NCBI RefSeq assembly: GCF_000423825.1
Contig: NZ_AUIS01000007.1
Location: 62,001-126,000, forward strand
Reading direction: 5' to 3'
Length of the DNA stretch: 64,000 nt
From: Thermithiobacillus tepidarius DSM 3134
GTDB lineage: Bacteria; Pseudomonadota; Gammaproteobacteria; Acidithiobacillales; Thermithiobacillaceae
Under the pieces are notes generated by a model. The model had not been told where the DNA came from, made no database searches, and was given only the letters and a program-made list of their open reading frames with translations. Position 1 is the first letter of the stretch, and the number at the start of each line of letters is the position of its first letter. Positions 52,899-61,483 of the stretch are shown one piece after another. The position numbers were made by a program, and so were the translations under genes.

Positions 52899-54227
52899 TT
52901 AGAATTTAAACTGCATCTGCATGGAGACGGAGTCCTCGCTCAGCTTGTTGGTCACATTCGAGCCGGGAACAGCCGTGTTCATGGGCGGGAACCCCGGCGC
53001 CCCGCTGCTGATGATCGGCCCCGACTCCTCGTTCTCGAAGACGTGATAGAAGGCGGCATTCAACGCCAGGTTCTTGGTCAACTGGTAACCCGCACCCAGG
53101 CTGACGTGGTGCTGCACGATGGCGGGGGCGAAGACGTTGAAGAACTGCTGATCCCCCTTGATCGGATTCTGGCCGTAGTTGTAGCCGGCCCGCAAGGCCA
53201 AGCGCGGGGTCACCATGTACTGGGTACCCAGGCCCAGGGTCCAAATGTCCTCCCAGCCGAAGCCCCGAACCCTGCCGCTGCTGTCGAAGCCGCTTTCCTG
53301 GAAGCCGTCGGTGTCGCTGTAGTTGATCCACTCGAGATCGGCCGCCAGCATCCACTCCGGAATCGGTTTGTAGCTGAAGCCCGCGCCAATCATCATCGGA
53401 TAGTCCAGCTTGAAGCTGGGCGTGGCCGGCGAGCCGTCCGGATACTGAGAGTTCCACTTGAAGTCCTGGAACCACTGCGGGCTCTTGAAGGACAAGCCCA
53501 GCGCCAGGTTCGGCATCGGCTTGTAGGTGGTGCCCAGGGTAAAGCCCCAGCCCCAGGCGGTGGCGGTGTGCAGGGCATCCGGGTAGCCGCTGGCGTTCGG
53601 GGGGGTGGCCGGGAACGGATTGACCGCCAAGGACGACCAATCGATGTTCACGCCGGCGCCCACCGACCAGTTCGGCGTGATCTGGTAGGACGCCGAGGGG
53701 GTCATCTGCAGCAACTGGTAGTTGGCATAGATGGAGCCGAAGCCACCGGCGGATTGAGGCACAGCCAGCGGATTACAGCTGGGACAGGTAGCTGGATTCA
53801 CGCCGGGGTAATCGACGCCGAAGCCGCCGATGCCGAGCGCGGTGAAGCCGAGGGTCCAAGGGCTGTTGGTTTTATAGACGATGCCCATGGACGGAATCGG
53901 TGACTCGCGCGTTTCGCTGTCCACCGTCCCTGATGCAGAAACACCGGGAAATGCGGTAGGCGCAGTAGCGGAATAACTGCGGTCGGGGATGAAGAGTTCG
54001 AAGCCGAACTCCACCGAGCTCTGGTCCATGAAGGAAGTGGACGAGACGTTGTTGTGGTTGGAGCCGATGGCGTCGATGGAGGTGGCGATGCCCGCGCCGC
54101 CCATGGACTGGTTGATGGAACCCACCCCGTGCAGGACGTGGCCGTTGGTGGCCAGCGCGGGCGCTGCATAGGCCAGCGCAATTGATGCTGCAAGAATGTT
54201 GCGTTTACGTATCATTTTTCTGTGCAT
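52899..54227 (-). CDS. FadL/OmpP1-family outer-membrane channel, copy 2
   Basis: 442 residues from ATG 54227 with GGGGAGAAACGA upstream. Same plan as copy 1: signal peptide, hatch TNGHVLHGVGSINQSMGGAGIA, barrel, final MQFKF. Differs from copy 1 mainly before residue ~160 (for instance NPATCPSCNP, two cysteines in an external loop region) and after ~365. A paired hydrophobic-compound or sulfur uptake role next to the sHdr/lip cluster is plausible but untested. Confidence 0.88.
   Translation of the reverse strand: MHRKMIRKRNILAASIALAYAAPALATNGHVLHGVGSINQSMGGAGIATSIDAIGSNHNNVSSTSFMDQSSVEFGFELFIPDRSYSATAPTAFPGVSASGTVDSETRESPIPSMGIVYKTNSPWTLGFTALGIGGFGVDYPGVNPATCPSCNPLAVPQSAGGFGSIYANYQLLQMTPSASYQITPNWSVGAGVNIDWSSLAVNPFPATPPNASGYPDALHTATAWGWGFTLGTTYKPMPNLALGLSFKSPQWFQDFKWNSQYPDGSPATPSFKLDYPMMIGAGFSYKPIPEWMLAADLEWINYSDTDGFQESGFDSSGRVRGFGWEDIWTLGLGTQYMVTPRLALRAGYNYGQNPIKGDQQFFNVFAPAIVQHHVSLGAGYQLTKNLALNAAFYHVFENEESGPIISSGAPGFPPMNTAVPGSNVTNKLSEDSVSMQMQFKF
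53110..53760 (-). repeat. fadL core repeat, copy 2
   Basis: Partner of 51369-52019; about 99.5% identical over 651 bases. Confidence 0.95.
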
Positions 54228-54394
54228 TCGTTTCTCCCCATTATTTTGTAGCGGCAGCCCATCTGCCTTTTATGAGTTTTAGCACGTTTTGGCGCATGCG
54301 CAACAAAGCGTAGAAATAAACTTTTGTATTCGACGATAAAAATCAGATATTAAGGCACATGAAAATATAAGATTTTTCTAAACGTCGGACATGA

Positions 54395-54420
54395 AAAAGG
54401 CGGCCCAAAGGCCGCCTTTT
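54395..54420 (-). terminator. Terminator of the lip gene string
   Basis: Perfect 11-bp stem AAAAGGCGGCC / GGCCGCCTTTT with a CAAA loop, works on both strands; 22 bases past the LipS-type stop at 54443. Ends the sHdr/lip transcript before fadL. Confidence 0.93.
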
Positions 54421-54442
54421 GAAAGCCCAGCAACTCCACCCT

Positions 54443-55582
54443 TTAGTCGCAGCGCAGCTCCTGCAGGCGCATCTGCCGGCGCACGATTTCCACGTCGCCC
54501 TTGTTCAGGGCGAAGGGGAAGGAGCGGATGTCCGAGGGCGAGGAGTCGCCGTAGGGCCGGTTGCAGGCGGACACCTCCTCGTCGTCCTTGCCGGGGCAGC
54601 CGGAAGTCTGGAAGGGCTTGCCAGAGTTGATGATGTCCTCCAGCTCGGCCTGCGGATAACCGAAGTCCACCACGCGGCCGTACTCGTCGAAGCTCATGTC
54701 CTTGACGTTGCCGCCGGCGTAGTCGATCAGGAAGCGGCCCAGCTGCACGCGGCGCCACTGGTCCTGGGGCACGGCGTCCCAGTCGTCCATCATGGAGCCC
54801 TTCTCCGGGAAGAAGGCGAACATGTGGTTGTGGCCGCCCATGTCCTTGATCTTCTGGCAGACCTCCAGCATCTCCTGCTCGGTCTCGCCCATGCCGCAAA
54901 TGAGATGGGCGCCGAACTTCTCGGGGCCGAAGACCTCGGCGGCCCATTCGATGGCCTGCCAGTACTTCTCCCAACGGTGCGGGCTCTGCACGGTCTTGCC
55001 GCGGGTGCGCTCGAAGATCTCCGGCGTGACCGCGTCCAGGGCCACCGTGAAGATGTCGGCGCCCAGGTTCTTGAGCTCGATCAGATCTTCCTTCTGCATG
55101 GTGGTGGGGTTGGATAGGATGGAGACCGGGATATGCGGGGCCACTTCCATCCAGCGCTTCAGGATGACGCGGGTGTCATGGTCGGAGTTGGGGTGGGTGA
55201 TCATGCTGATGCACATGCGCTCGAACTGGCCCTTGTCGTGGGCGGCGGCGATCTTTTCCAGCATTTCGTCCACCCGCACGGTCGGCCAGTCGACGCGGAT
55301 GAAGTTGCGGTCGGCGTAGTCGCGCGCTTCCTCGCGGTGGCGGGCCAGGCCGCAGTAGGTGCAGTTGGCGCGGCAACCCTCGGGATAGGTCATGAGCAGG
55401 TTGAGGCAATGGGTGCAGGCGGTACGGTGCATGACGCCGGGAATCAGGCCCAGGGTGATGGCCGCCGCGGTGCTCATCTGGATGTACTCCGGCGAGCGCA
55501 TCTCCGGGGTCTTGATGTTGTAGTTCGGCCGGTAGAAGGTCACCGGCTGGGGAGTGTTGAGATGTTCAGGTGCAGCGCTCAT
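54443..55582 (-). CDS. LipS1/LipS2-type radical SAM lipoyl synthase (a)
   Basis: 379 residues from ATG 55582 with AGGAGG upstream. Radical-SAM CxxxCxxC at C70, C74, C77 (CRANCTYC), preceded by extra cysteines in TACTHC and followed by a C-terminal TSGCPG / SACNRP region that may hold an auxiliary cluster. Its place beside LbpA, a lipoate ligase and the other radical SAM gene matches the LipS1/LipS2 pathway, where two enzymes insert the two sulfurs of lipoate. Which of the two it is I cannot say. A solitary REP lies in the gap upstream. Confidence 0.8.
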   Translation of the reverse strand: MSAAPEHLNTPQPVTFYRPNYNIKTPEMRSPEYIQMSTAAAITLGLIPGVMHRTACTHCLNLLMTYPEGCRANCTYCGLARHREEARDYADRNFIRVDWPTVRVDEMLEKIAAAHDKGQFERMCISMITHPNSDHDTRVILKRWMEVAPHIPVSILSNPTTMQKEDLIELKNLGADIFTVALDAVTPEIFERTRGKTVQSPHRWEKYWQAIEWAAEVFGPEKFGAHLICGMGETEQEMLEVCQKIKDMGGHNHMFAFFPEKGSMMDDWDAVPQDQWRRVQLGRFLIDYAGGNVKDMSFDEYGRVVDFGYPQAELEDIINSGKPFQTSGCPGKDDEEVSACNRPYGDSSPSDIRSFPFALNKGDVEIVRRQMRLQELRCD

Positions 55583-55660
55583 AAATTGCCTCCTCGGTCT
55601 CCATGACTCTAAGCTGTTGTGTAATGGGCGCCGACGGGTCAATCCCGTTGCCCCTGGTTT

Positions 55661-55682
55661 GTAGGAGCGAGCTTGCTCGCGA
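55661..55682 (+). repeat. Solitary REP sequence
   Basis: GTAGGAGCGAGCTTGC then TCGCGA, same 22-base unit as in the REPINs, without an inverted partner nearby. It sits in the 167-bp gap between the LipT-like and LipS-type genes. Confidence 0.85.
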
Positions 55683-55749
55683 AACCCCGCCCTCTTCCCA
55701 ATTCCGCAGGGATGCCTCAGAAAAGCGGCCCGCCCCGACCAAGCTGCCG

Positions 55750-56811
55750 TTACGCGGCGAAGTATTCCTCAAAAGCGATCCAACCGGTCCGCATGACCCT
55801 GTCGTCGTGCGCCGCGGGCCGCCGCCAGACCTGCTCCAAAGCCTTGCGCCGCGCCACCGCGCGCGCCAGCGTGGTCTCGAACTGGTCCTGCATGTCCTCC
55901 TCGAAGTCGGCGAACTCTGCTTCGTCGCCGAACTTGAGGTAAGCCGCCGCCGCCCGCCCCGCCCGCTCGCCGCTGATGACGGCTGCGGGAATGCCGGCAC
56001 CGGTGATCGGATGGGTCAGGCCCGCCGCGTCGCCCACCAGCAGCGTGGTGCCGTGCACCATGCGCCGCAGGCCACTGACCGGAATCGCCCCGCCGGTGCG
56101 CCCCAGGATCTCCTCGCCCACCAGTCCGCGCTCCACCATCTGTCGGTGCAGGTTCTCCAAGGGCGCCTTGAGATTGTCCTCGAAGCGGCGATCCGCGCCG
56201 ATGCCCAGGTTGGCCACCTCGCCCTTGGGAAAGAGCCAGCCGTAGCCGCCCGGAAAGGCGTCGGATAGAAAAATGTCCGTGTCGGCATAGGGCCGGCGCA
56301 ACGGGACCGTGTACTGGCGGGTATAGACCACCTCCAGGTCCGGCACCCCGACGGCACGTCCGACCAGGCTGTGCGGGCCATCGGCGCCGATGAGCACGCG
56401 CGGCCGGATCAGATGCTCGTTGTCCTGATAGCGCAGCACGGCCGTATCGCCATCCCAGCGCAGCAGGCGGGCCGCGGTCCACAGCGTGGCGCCGGCGGCA
56501 ACGGCCTTGGCCGCCAGCGCCCGGTCGAAGGCGCCGCGGTCGATCATGAGGCCGGGGAAGGCACTGCGGTGGCTGGCGCTCGACGGCAGAAAGGTGAGCA
56601 TGCCCTCGACCTGCTGGGCCAGCACGCCTTCGCCCCGGGTGTAGGGCAGCATGGGAGTCGGCACGAATTCGGCGCACTGCACCGGCTCGCCGATCTCGGC
56701 GCGCTTGTCGATGACCAGCACCCGCGCCCCGCCCTCGGCGGCGCGGTAGGCGGCGCTGGCCCCGGCCGGGCCGCAGCCCACCACCAGGACGTCCACGGCG
56801 GTCGCGGTCAT
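55750..56811 (-). CDS. lipT: LipT-like FAD-dependent oxidoreductase (geranylgeranyl-reductase family)
   Basis: 353 residues. N-terminal FAD loop VVGCGPAGASAAYRAA, DKRAEIG, and the second FAD motif LVGDAAGLTHPITGAGI are intact. The family holds geranylgeranyl reductases, but genes of this kind sit with sHdr/LipS clusters and are called LipT; a reductase or electron-supply role for lipoate assembly is proposed in the literature, not shown here. Overlaps the ligase stop as ATGA. Confidence 0.8.
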   Translation of the reverse strand: MTATAVDVLVVGCGPAGASAAYRAAEGGARVLVIDKRAEIGEPVQCAEFVPTPMLPYTRGEGVLAQQVEGMLTFLPSSASHRSAFPGLMIDRGAFDRALAAKAVAAGATLWTAARLLRWDGDTAVLRYQDNEHLIRPRVLIGADGPHSLVGRAVGVPDLEVVYTRQYTVPLRRPYADTDIFLSDAFPGGYGWLFPKGEVANLGIGADRRFEDNLKAPLENLHRQMVERGLVGEEILGRTGGAIPVSGLRRMVHGTTLLVGDAAGLTHPITGAGIPAAVISGERAGRAAAAYLKFGDEAEFADFEEDMQDQFETTLARAVARRKALEQVWRRPAAHDDRVMRTGWIAFEEYFAA

Positions 56812-57893
56812 TGCCCCACCTGCCGCGCCGCCTGCTCGCGATGCTCCAGCAGCAGCGCAAAAGCGTGGATGAAATCCTCTGGAGTCAGCAGCATCATGTC
56901 CGCCTCGCGACTGGCGAAGAACTCCCTGATGCGCCCAGGCACCTCATCCAGGCGCACGTTGCGCAGATGCGCTTCCAGATCGGCAATCAGCCGCTTGGGG
57001 TTGACGAAGAAGTCGCCGGTGAAAAGGATCTGGGCCAGCCGGCCCTTGTAATCATCCACCAACGCCTCTACCCGGATGAGTCCGCCCGGGGCCTTGTAGG
57101 CAACGGACAGGGTGGGCAGCTCCTGGCGCGGACGGTCCACCAGATAAATCCATTCGGGATCGTCGATCTCGCGAAGCGCCTGGGCGAACAAGGCTTCCTC
57201 GGCCTCGCTCAGGCCGGCCTGCTCGAAGTGCAGGCCGAGCCCTTCGCCGAAGCCCTGCCGCAGTGCACCCTTGACCGCGGCCAGATCCGGCGCCGTGCCC
57301 AAGAGGGTACGCAGACAGGTCACCCGCTCGCGGGCCGAGGCGATGGCATGGGCCGACAGCTTCTCCGCCGGGATGCGCAGCACCCGCAGCATGGCCTCGA
57401 TATCGAAGTCCACCAGCACCGTACCCTGAAACAGCACCGAATCGCCATCGAAGACGCCGCCGGTGCCGGAAATCTTCCGGCCTTCCACCTCGATGTCGTT
57501 GCGCGGGCGGAACTGCGCCGCGATGCCCAGCTTGCTCAAGCCGGCGGCGGCCGCCTCGCAGATGGCAGCCGAGATGCCGGCCATCTCGGCCCGGCCCAGG
57601 TCGCGCCTGTTGAAATAGAGTTCCCAGCCCAGTTGGCCGGGATCGAAATAAATGGCGCCGCCGCCGGTAATGCGCCGCTGGATCTCCACGCCCTGGGCCC
57701 GGCAGTAGTCCTCCTGCAGTTCCTGGACGACCGACTGGTGATAGCCGACCAGCGCGGCCGGCCGGAACTGCAGAAAGCGCAGCGTGTTGGGGATGCGTCC
57801 CTGCTGGTGCGCTTCCAGCAGGGCGCGGTTCAGGGCCATGTTCTCAGCCGCCGAGCGCAGTCCCGTGTCGATGATCCGCCACCTTGTCGACAT
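56808..57893 (-). CDS. sLpl(AB)-type lipoate-protein ligase
   Basis: 361 residues. RRITGGGAIYFDPGQLGWELY and GRKISGTGG carry the lipoyl-AMP site and catalytic lysine; a C-terminal accessory domain (from ~265, VAYKAPGGLIRVEALVDDYKGRL) makes it an LplA-LplB fusion. In sHdr organisms sLpl(AB) loads octanoate or lipoate on LbpA. ATGA-coupled to lipT and 32 bases after the radical SAM gene. Confidence 0.87.
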   Translation of the reverse strand: MSTRWRIIDTGLRSAAENMALNRALLEAHQQGRIPNTLRFLQFRPAALVGYHQSVVQELQEDYCRAQGVEIQRRITGGGAIYFDPGQLGWELYFNRRDLGRAEMAGISAAICEAAAAGLSKLGIAAQFRPRNDIEVEGRKISGTGGVFDGDSVLFQGTVLVDFDIEAMLRVLRIPAEKLSAHAIASARERVTCLRTLLGTAPDLAAVKGALRQGFGEGLGLHFEQAGLSEAEEALFAQALREIDDPEWIYLVDRPRQELPTLSVAYKAPGGLIRVEALVDDYKGRLAQILFTGDFFVNPKRLIADLEAHLRNVRLDEVPGRIREFFASREADMMLLTPEDFIHAFALLLEHREQAARQVGQ

Positions 57894-57925
57894 CTCAGAC
57901 CCTCACGATCCTGGGCGGCTCCGCC

Positions 57926-59050
57926 CTAATTGGCGACCACCACGGGAATGTCCCGGATGCTCATGCGCCGCTTGGGTGCGCTCGGCACGTAATCCAGCAC
58001 CACGCTGCCCGATTCGCCGGAGGTCAGCGCCAACACTTCTTCGCCGACCACCATGGAGCAGCAGGACGGCGTGACCCGCACGTCGCGGTCCAAGTGCTTG
58101 GCCAGCGCCAACATGCCGTCCGAGGGGAAGGCGACACCGTTCAGGCCGGCCATGACCGCATAGGTGTCCGTCACCATGCGATGCATGCCCGAGGGCCGGG
58201 CACAACCCAGCAGCACCGGCGTGTCGGGCAGCGCCTCGCGGGCGTCGATGAAGAACTTGCCGATCTCACGCGTCTCCGGAGTGGCGAAAGGCCGGCTCGA
58301 CGGCGCATAGTGGGGCATGATCACCACCAGCACCAGGGCGTCGGGCACGTGGCGCCGCACGATCTCCAGCGCATTCCACTCGCCCAGCAGCTTGCCGTAG
58401 TGCAGGCCGAGCACGATATGGGGCACCACCTTCATCTTGGTGGACACCAGCGCCTCCAGGGAGGCCTCGAAGTCGTCCACGCTGCGCTTCAGGTGATAGA
58501 CCTGGGTGATGGTGTCCTGCGAGCCGATGACATCCATCATCGCCACGTCCACCCCGGCGTCCTCCATGCCGCGGGCGAACTCCGGCGTAGCCAGGCCCGT
58601 GTGCATGGCGATCTGCAGATGGGGATATTGATCCTTGATGCGGCGGACGGTGGGGAAGTAAGGCTCGTAATGTACTACGTTGCGGTGATCGGAGCCGCCG
58701 CTCAGGAGCATGCCCCGCGCCCCGTCGGCCACCAGCTCGTCCGCCAGCCGGGCCAGATCCTCAGGCGTGCGCGCCGGGATCATGGGCTCGAGAATTTTCG
58801 CTTTGCAATGATCACATTGCAGCTTGCAGTCACCGCCGGTGATGGAAATGGCGGGAAACGCGTTCTTCCCGCAGGCGGCGACTTCGGATGTTTCGTGATG
58901 CTTGAAAGAGGGTGTATAGAAATTGACCTGGCCGGTTTTGCTGCCCTGCAGATGGGCCCACCGGGATTGCATGTCGGCGACAAGCTCCGCATCCAGGACC
59001 AAATCCTCAAGCGCCTCGACTTGTGCCACCGCATCCAGCCATGAACTCAT
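57926..59050 (-). CDS. LipS1/LipS2-type radical SAM lipoyl synthase (b)
   Basis: 374 residues. CxxxCxxC at C75, C79, C82 (CKLQCDHC), SAM-binding TGGDC and LSGGSD segments, and late cysteines (CARP, SCCS) that may ligate a sulfur-donor cluster. Little similarity to the paralogue at 54443 beyond the motif, in keeping with two different enzymes acting in turn on octanoyl-LbpA. 62 bases after lbpA with a hairpin (59079-59104) between. Confidence 0.8.
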   Translation of the reverse strand: MSSWLDAVAQVEALEDLVLDAELVADMQSRWAHLQGSKTGQVNFYTPSFKHHETSEVAACGKNAFPAISITGGDCKLQCDHCKAKILEPMIPARTPEDLARLADELVADGARGMLLSGGSDHRNVVHYEPYFPTVRRIKDQYPHLQIAMHTGLATPEFARGMEDAGVDVAMMDVIGSQDTITQVYHLKRSVDDFEASLEALVSTKMKVVPHIVLGLHYGKLLGEWNALEIVRRHVPDALVLVVIMPHYAPSSRPFATPETREIGKFFIDAREALPDTPVLLGCARPSGMHRMVTDTYAVMAGLNGVAFPSDGMLALAKHLDRDVRVTPSCCSMVVGEEVLALTSGESGSVVLDYVPSAPKRRMSIRDIPVVVAN

Positions 59051-59078
59051 ATCAACCCCGCGTAAATTCGGTAAGGAA

Positions 59079-59104
59079 GGGGCAAGGGCGCCAGCCCCTG
59101 CCCC
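59079..59104 (-). terminator. Weak intra-operon hairpin between lbpA and radical SAM gene
   Basis: GGGGCA / TGCCCC outer and GGGC / GCCC inner stems, then TTCCTT on the minus strand. Too T-poor for a full stop; attenuation or RNA-stability element possible. Confidence 0.45.
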
Positions 59105-59112
59105 CAGACAGA

Positions 59113-59550
59113 CTAGCAGCCGCCGAAGCCGTCCGCGGCCATCTTGGCCTCGAAAGCGCTCAGGGCGTCAGCACCGGTCTTCAACTCGCCGGACTCGCCG
59201 GCCCAGTCGGAGGGCTTGAGCTTGACCACCCAGCCGTTGCCGTAGGGATCCTTGTTGATCAGGCCGGGATTGGCCGCCACATCGGCGTTGGTGGCGGTGA
59301 TCTCGCCGGTCACGGGGCTCTTCAGGGGGCCCACCCACTTGCCGGATTCCACGGTTGCCGCGGACTTGTCCTTGGCCACTTCCTTGCCCACCTTCTTGGG
59401 GGTGTAGGAAACGATTTCACCGGCCAGGGAGCAGGCGTAGGAGGTCATGCCGACGGTGACTGTCCCGTCGTCTTCCTTGCGCACCCATACGTTGTTTTCG
59501 ACGTTGTAGTAAAGGTCTTCCGGAATGTTACAACCACGAACAGTTCCCAT
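59113..59550 (-). CDS. lbpA: sHdr-associated lipoate-binding protein LbpA
   Basis: 145 residues. GcvH-like fold with lipoyl-lysine K71 in TVESGKWVGPL and the N-terminus RGCNIPEDLYYNVENNVWVRK typical of LbpA. Three cysteines, one the very last residue (GFGGC). In sHdr bacteria LbpA carries sulfur intermediates on its lipoate during oxidation. GGAGGAG precedes the ATG. Preceded and followed by hairpins. Confidence 0.93.
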   Translation of the reverse strand: MGTVRGCNIPEDLYYNVENNVWVRKEDDGTVTVGMTSYACSLAGEIVSYTPKKVGKEVAKDKSAATVESGKWVGPLKSPVTGEITATNADVAANPGLINKDPYGNGWVVKLKPSDWAGESGELKTGADALSAFEAKMAADGFGGC

Positions 59551-59568
59551 ATTCTCCTCCTTAAGGGT

Positions 59569-59618
59569 AAAAGAAAAGCCGATCCGCCGGGTGGGTGAGC
59601 ACCCTTCTTCTACGGATC
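59569..59618 (-). terminator. Terminator-like element between dsrE and lbpA
   Basis: Minus strand: outer stem GATCCG / CGGATC with inner GGGTG / CACCC, then GGCTTTTCTTTTACC. It stands in the 96-bp gap upstream of lbpA. Confidence 0.6.
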
Positions 59619-59646
59619 AGACAAACTCACGGACAAAACTTGGTTT

Positions 59647-60039
59647 TCAGAAAAACAGCAGCCGGTCTGAAGTGAGAATCAGGTCGGCGAGATCGCCCGC
59701 GCTGGCTGTCGCGGTGACCTCCGGAATCAGATTGCCCTCCTCCATCTTATAGCCAGGCATGGCGGGACGACAAACATAGAATTTCACCCCGGCGGTCTTG
59801 GCATCCCGGATGAATTCGATGATCCGCTTCCCCCCCTCCATGGCGGCCATGTTTTCCGCGACCCCCGGCTCCATCAGGCGCACGCCTTCCATGGTGAAAA
59901 AGATCTTAACGTCAGCATCCATGGAAGACAATAAGGCGCCCAGGTAAAAGGGCGTGGCGCAACGCTGCGGCGTGCTGGGGCCGCTGGTCATGACGATGAC
60001 CACGCTCTGCTCTTCGTGATCGACGAAATGTTTTTCCAT
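59647..60039 (-). CDS. DsrE-like sulfur carrier protein
   Basis: 130 residues. DsrE/TusD fold: VVIVMTSGPSTPQRCATPF (C27), ALLSSMDADVKIFFTMEGVRLM, and GVKFYVCRPAM (C90). Such proteins pass protein-bound persulfide to oxidising enzymes. Lies between two lipoate-binding protein genes, 3 bases after the second one, so it likely serves the sHdr system. Exact DsrE subtype not determined. Confidence 0.85.
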   Translation of the reverse strand: MEKHFVDHEEQSVVIVMTSGPSTPQRCATPFYLGALLSSMDADVKIFFTMEGVRLMEPGVAENMAAMEGGKRIIEFIRDAKTAGVKFYVCRPAMPGYKMEEGNLIPEVTATASAGDLADLILTSDRLLFF

Positions 60040-60042
60040 GAC

Positions 60043-60489
60043 TTACCGGATACCCCGTTCGCAGGTGATGTTGTCGCGCTCGCAACGGGCTTTGTAGCCC
60101 TCCCACGCCTGCTCACCGGTGAGCATGACGCTGAGCGCCGCCTCGGGGCCGCCCACCGGCTCCACCCGGGCGATCCAGGCCTCATAGGGCTCGATGTTGA
60201 GAAGATTGGGGTCCTCGAGGACTTCCTCGTTGGCCTCGGCAATCACGCAGTCGAAGAAATTGGGCACCGGCCCTGCCCACTTGCCGCTTTCAATGGTGGC
60301 AACAGGCTTGCCGGGCGGGCGGCGGGTGCCGGGTCGGCGTACCCGGACGTGCAGGATCTTCCCGGCGATGCTCTGGGAAATGTCCGTCATGCCCACCGTC
60401 AGGGTGCCGTCATCCTCGCGACGGGCCCAGACCTGGTATTCGTCGTCATAGTAGAGTTCGGGTCTGAACTCGCAGCCGTGAAATTCCAT
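60043..60489 (-). CDS. Second lipoate-binding protein (LbpA paralogue)
   Basis: 148 residues from ATG 60489. Same GcvH-like plan: FHGCEFRPELYYDDEYQVWARREDDGTLTVGM, lipoyl-lysine K70 in TIESGKWAGPV, but with an unusual basic insert RVRRPGTRRPPG before it and a different C-terminus (CERDNITCERG). Ribosome-binding site is weak (GGAA). First gene after the terminator at 60530-60557. Confidence 0.9.
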   Translation of the reverse strand: MEFHGCEFRPELYYDDEYQVWARREDDGTLTVGMTDISQSIAGKILHVRVRRPGTRRPPGKPVATIESGKWAGPVPNFFDCVIAEANEEVLEDPNLLNIEPYEAWIARVEPVGGPEAALSVMLTGEQAWEGYKARCERDNITCERGIR

Positions 60490-60529
60490 AGGGTTCCATC
60501 TATCAAGACTGAGCCTCTGAAACGCAGGC

Positions 60530-60557
60530 AAAAAAAGGGGCGCATCATGCGCGCCCC
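60530..60557 (-). terminator. Strong terminator inside the sHdr locus, after hdrB2
   Basis: GGGGCGC / GCGCCCC, 7-bp GC stem and 7-base loop, followed on the minus strand by seven Ts. It is 15 bases after the hdrB2 stop and 41 bases before the next start. Confidence 0.88.
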
Positions 60558-60571
60558 GGTGCAGATCGTTG

Positions 60572-61483
60572 TTAGGCCAGACCCTTGGACTTCAGGAGAT
60601 CCAGAGAGTCGCTCACGTTGTCGGTCGCGCCGACCTTGCGCGGGGACAAACCCATGGCCATGCCTAGCAACTGGGTAAAGTAGATGATCTTGACGTTGGT
60701 CTTGATGCCGAACTCGGTTTCAGCACGCACCTGATGCATCTCCAGGCCGGAATGGCAGGTCGGGCACTCGGTGGCGATCACTTCGGCGCCCGCGTCCTCG
60801 GCCGCCTGCAGCAGATTCAGCACCAGCTGCGTGGAAGTGTCCGCATCGGACAGGGTATGGGCGCCGCCGCAGCAGGCGGTCTTCAACGGGAAATCCACGT
60901 TGACGGCACCGGCCGCTTCCAGCAGGTCATCCATGAAGTGGGGCTTGTAGGAGGATTCGGAGCCGGGGCCCTGATCCTTTTCCGGGAAGATCTGGCGCGG
61001 CCGGGTGTACATGCAGCCATAGTAGTTGGCCACCTTCAACCCGTTCAGGCTCTTCTTGATGTGGCCCTTGATGCCCTCGGGGCCCACCTCTTCCATCAGC
61101 CACTCCAGGAGGTGCACCGTGCGCACGTCACCCTCGAAGACCGGATCGTCCGCCTTGCGAGCGAGATCCTGCACGGTATCGAGCGCCTTCTCGGAAGTCG
61201 CCAGCTCGTACTCGGCCTTCTTCAGGTTGTGATAGCAGCCGTTGCAGGGCGCCATCACCGTGTCGCAGCCCTGCAGCTTGCTGGCGATGGCCAGATTGCG
61301 GGCAGACATGTAGGTCTGCAGCATGGGGTGGATGTTCTTCGCCTCCATGGCGCCGCAGCAGTTGTAGTCCTGCAGGTTTTCCATCTGCAGGCCGAGCTCC
61401 TTGACGAGCACACGGGTGGACTTGTCGTAGGGGCCGCCGGAACCTTCCAGCGCGCAACCCGGATAGTATGCAACCTTAGCCAT
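60572..61483 (-). CDS. hdrB2: Heterodisulfide-reductase-like subunit HdrB2
   Basis: 303 residues. Two CCG domains: YYPGCAL...NCCGAME...APCNGC and YGCMYTRP...ACCGGAH...ECPTC, which in HdrB bind the unusual [4Fe-4S] clusters at the disulfide site. In sulfur oxidisers the complex runs in the oxidising direction and forms sulfite. Overlaps hdrC2 by 8 bases. Confidence 0.93.
   Translation of the reverse strand: MAKVAYYPGCALEGSGGPYDKSTRVLVKELGLQMENLQDYNCCGAMEAKNIHPMLQTYMSARNLAIASKLQGCDTVMAPCNGCYHNLKKAEYELATSEKALDTVQDLARKADDPVFEGDVRTVHLLEWLMEEVGPEGIKGHIKKSLNGLKVANYYGCMYTRPRQIFPEKDQGPGSESSYKPHFMDDLLEAAGAVNVDFPLKTACCGGAHTLSDADTSTQLVLNLLQAAEDAGAEVIATECPTCHSGLEMHQVRAETEFGIKTNVKIIYFTQLLGMAMGLSPRKVGATDNVSDSLDLLKSKGLA

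Noticed and set aside
51179-54227. The fadL pair as an assembly duplication
   Set aside because: Both ends and the intergenic DNA differ clearly, with distinct terminators, so the copies are real; only the core is homogenised.
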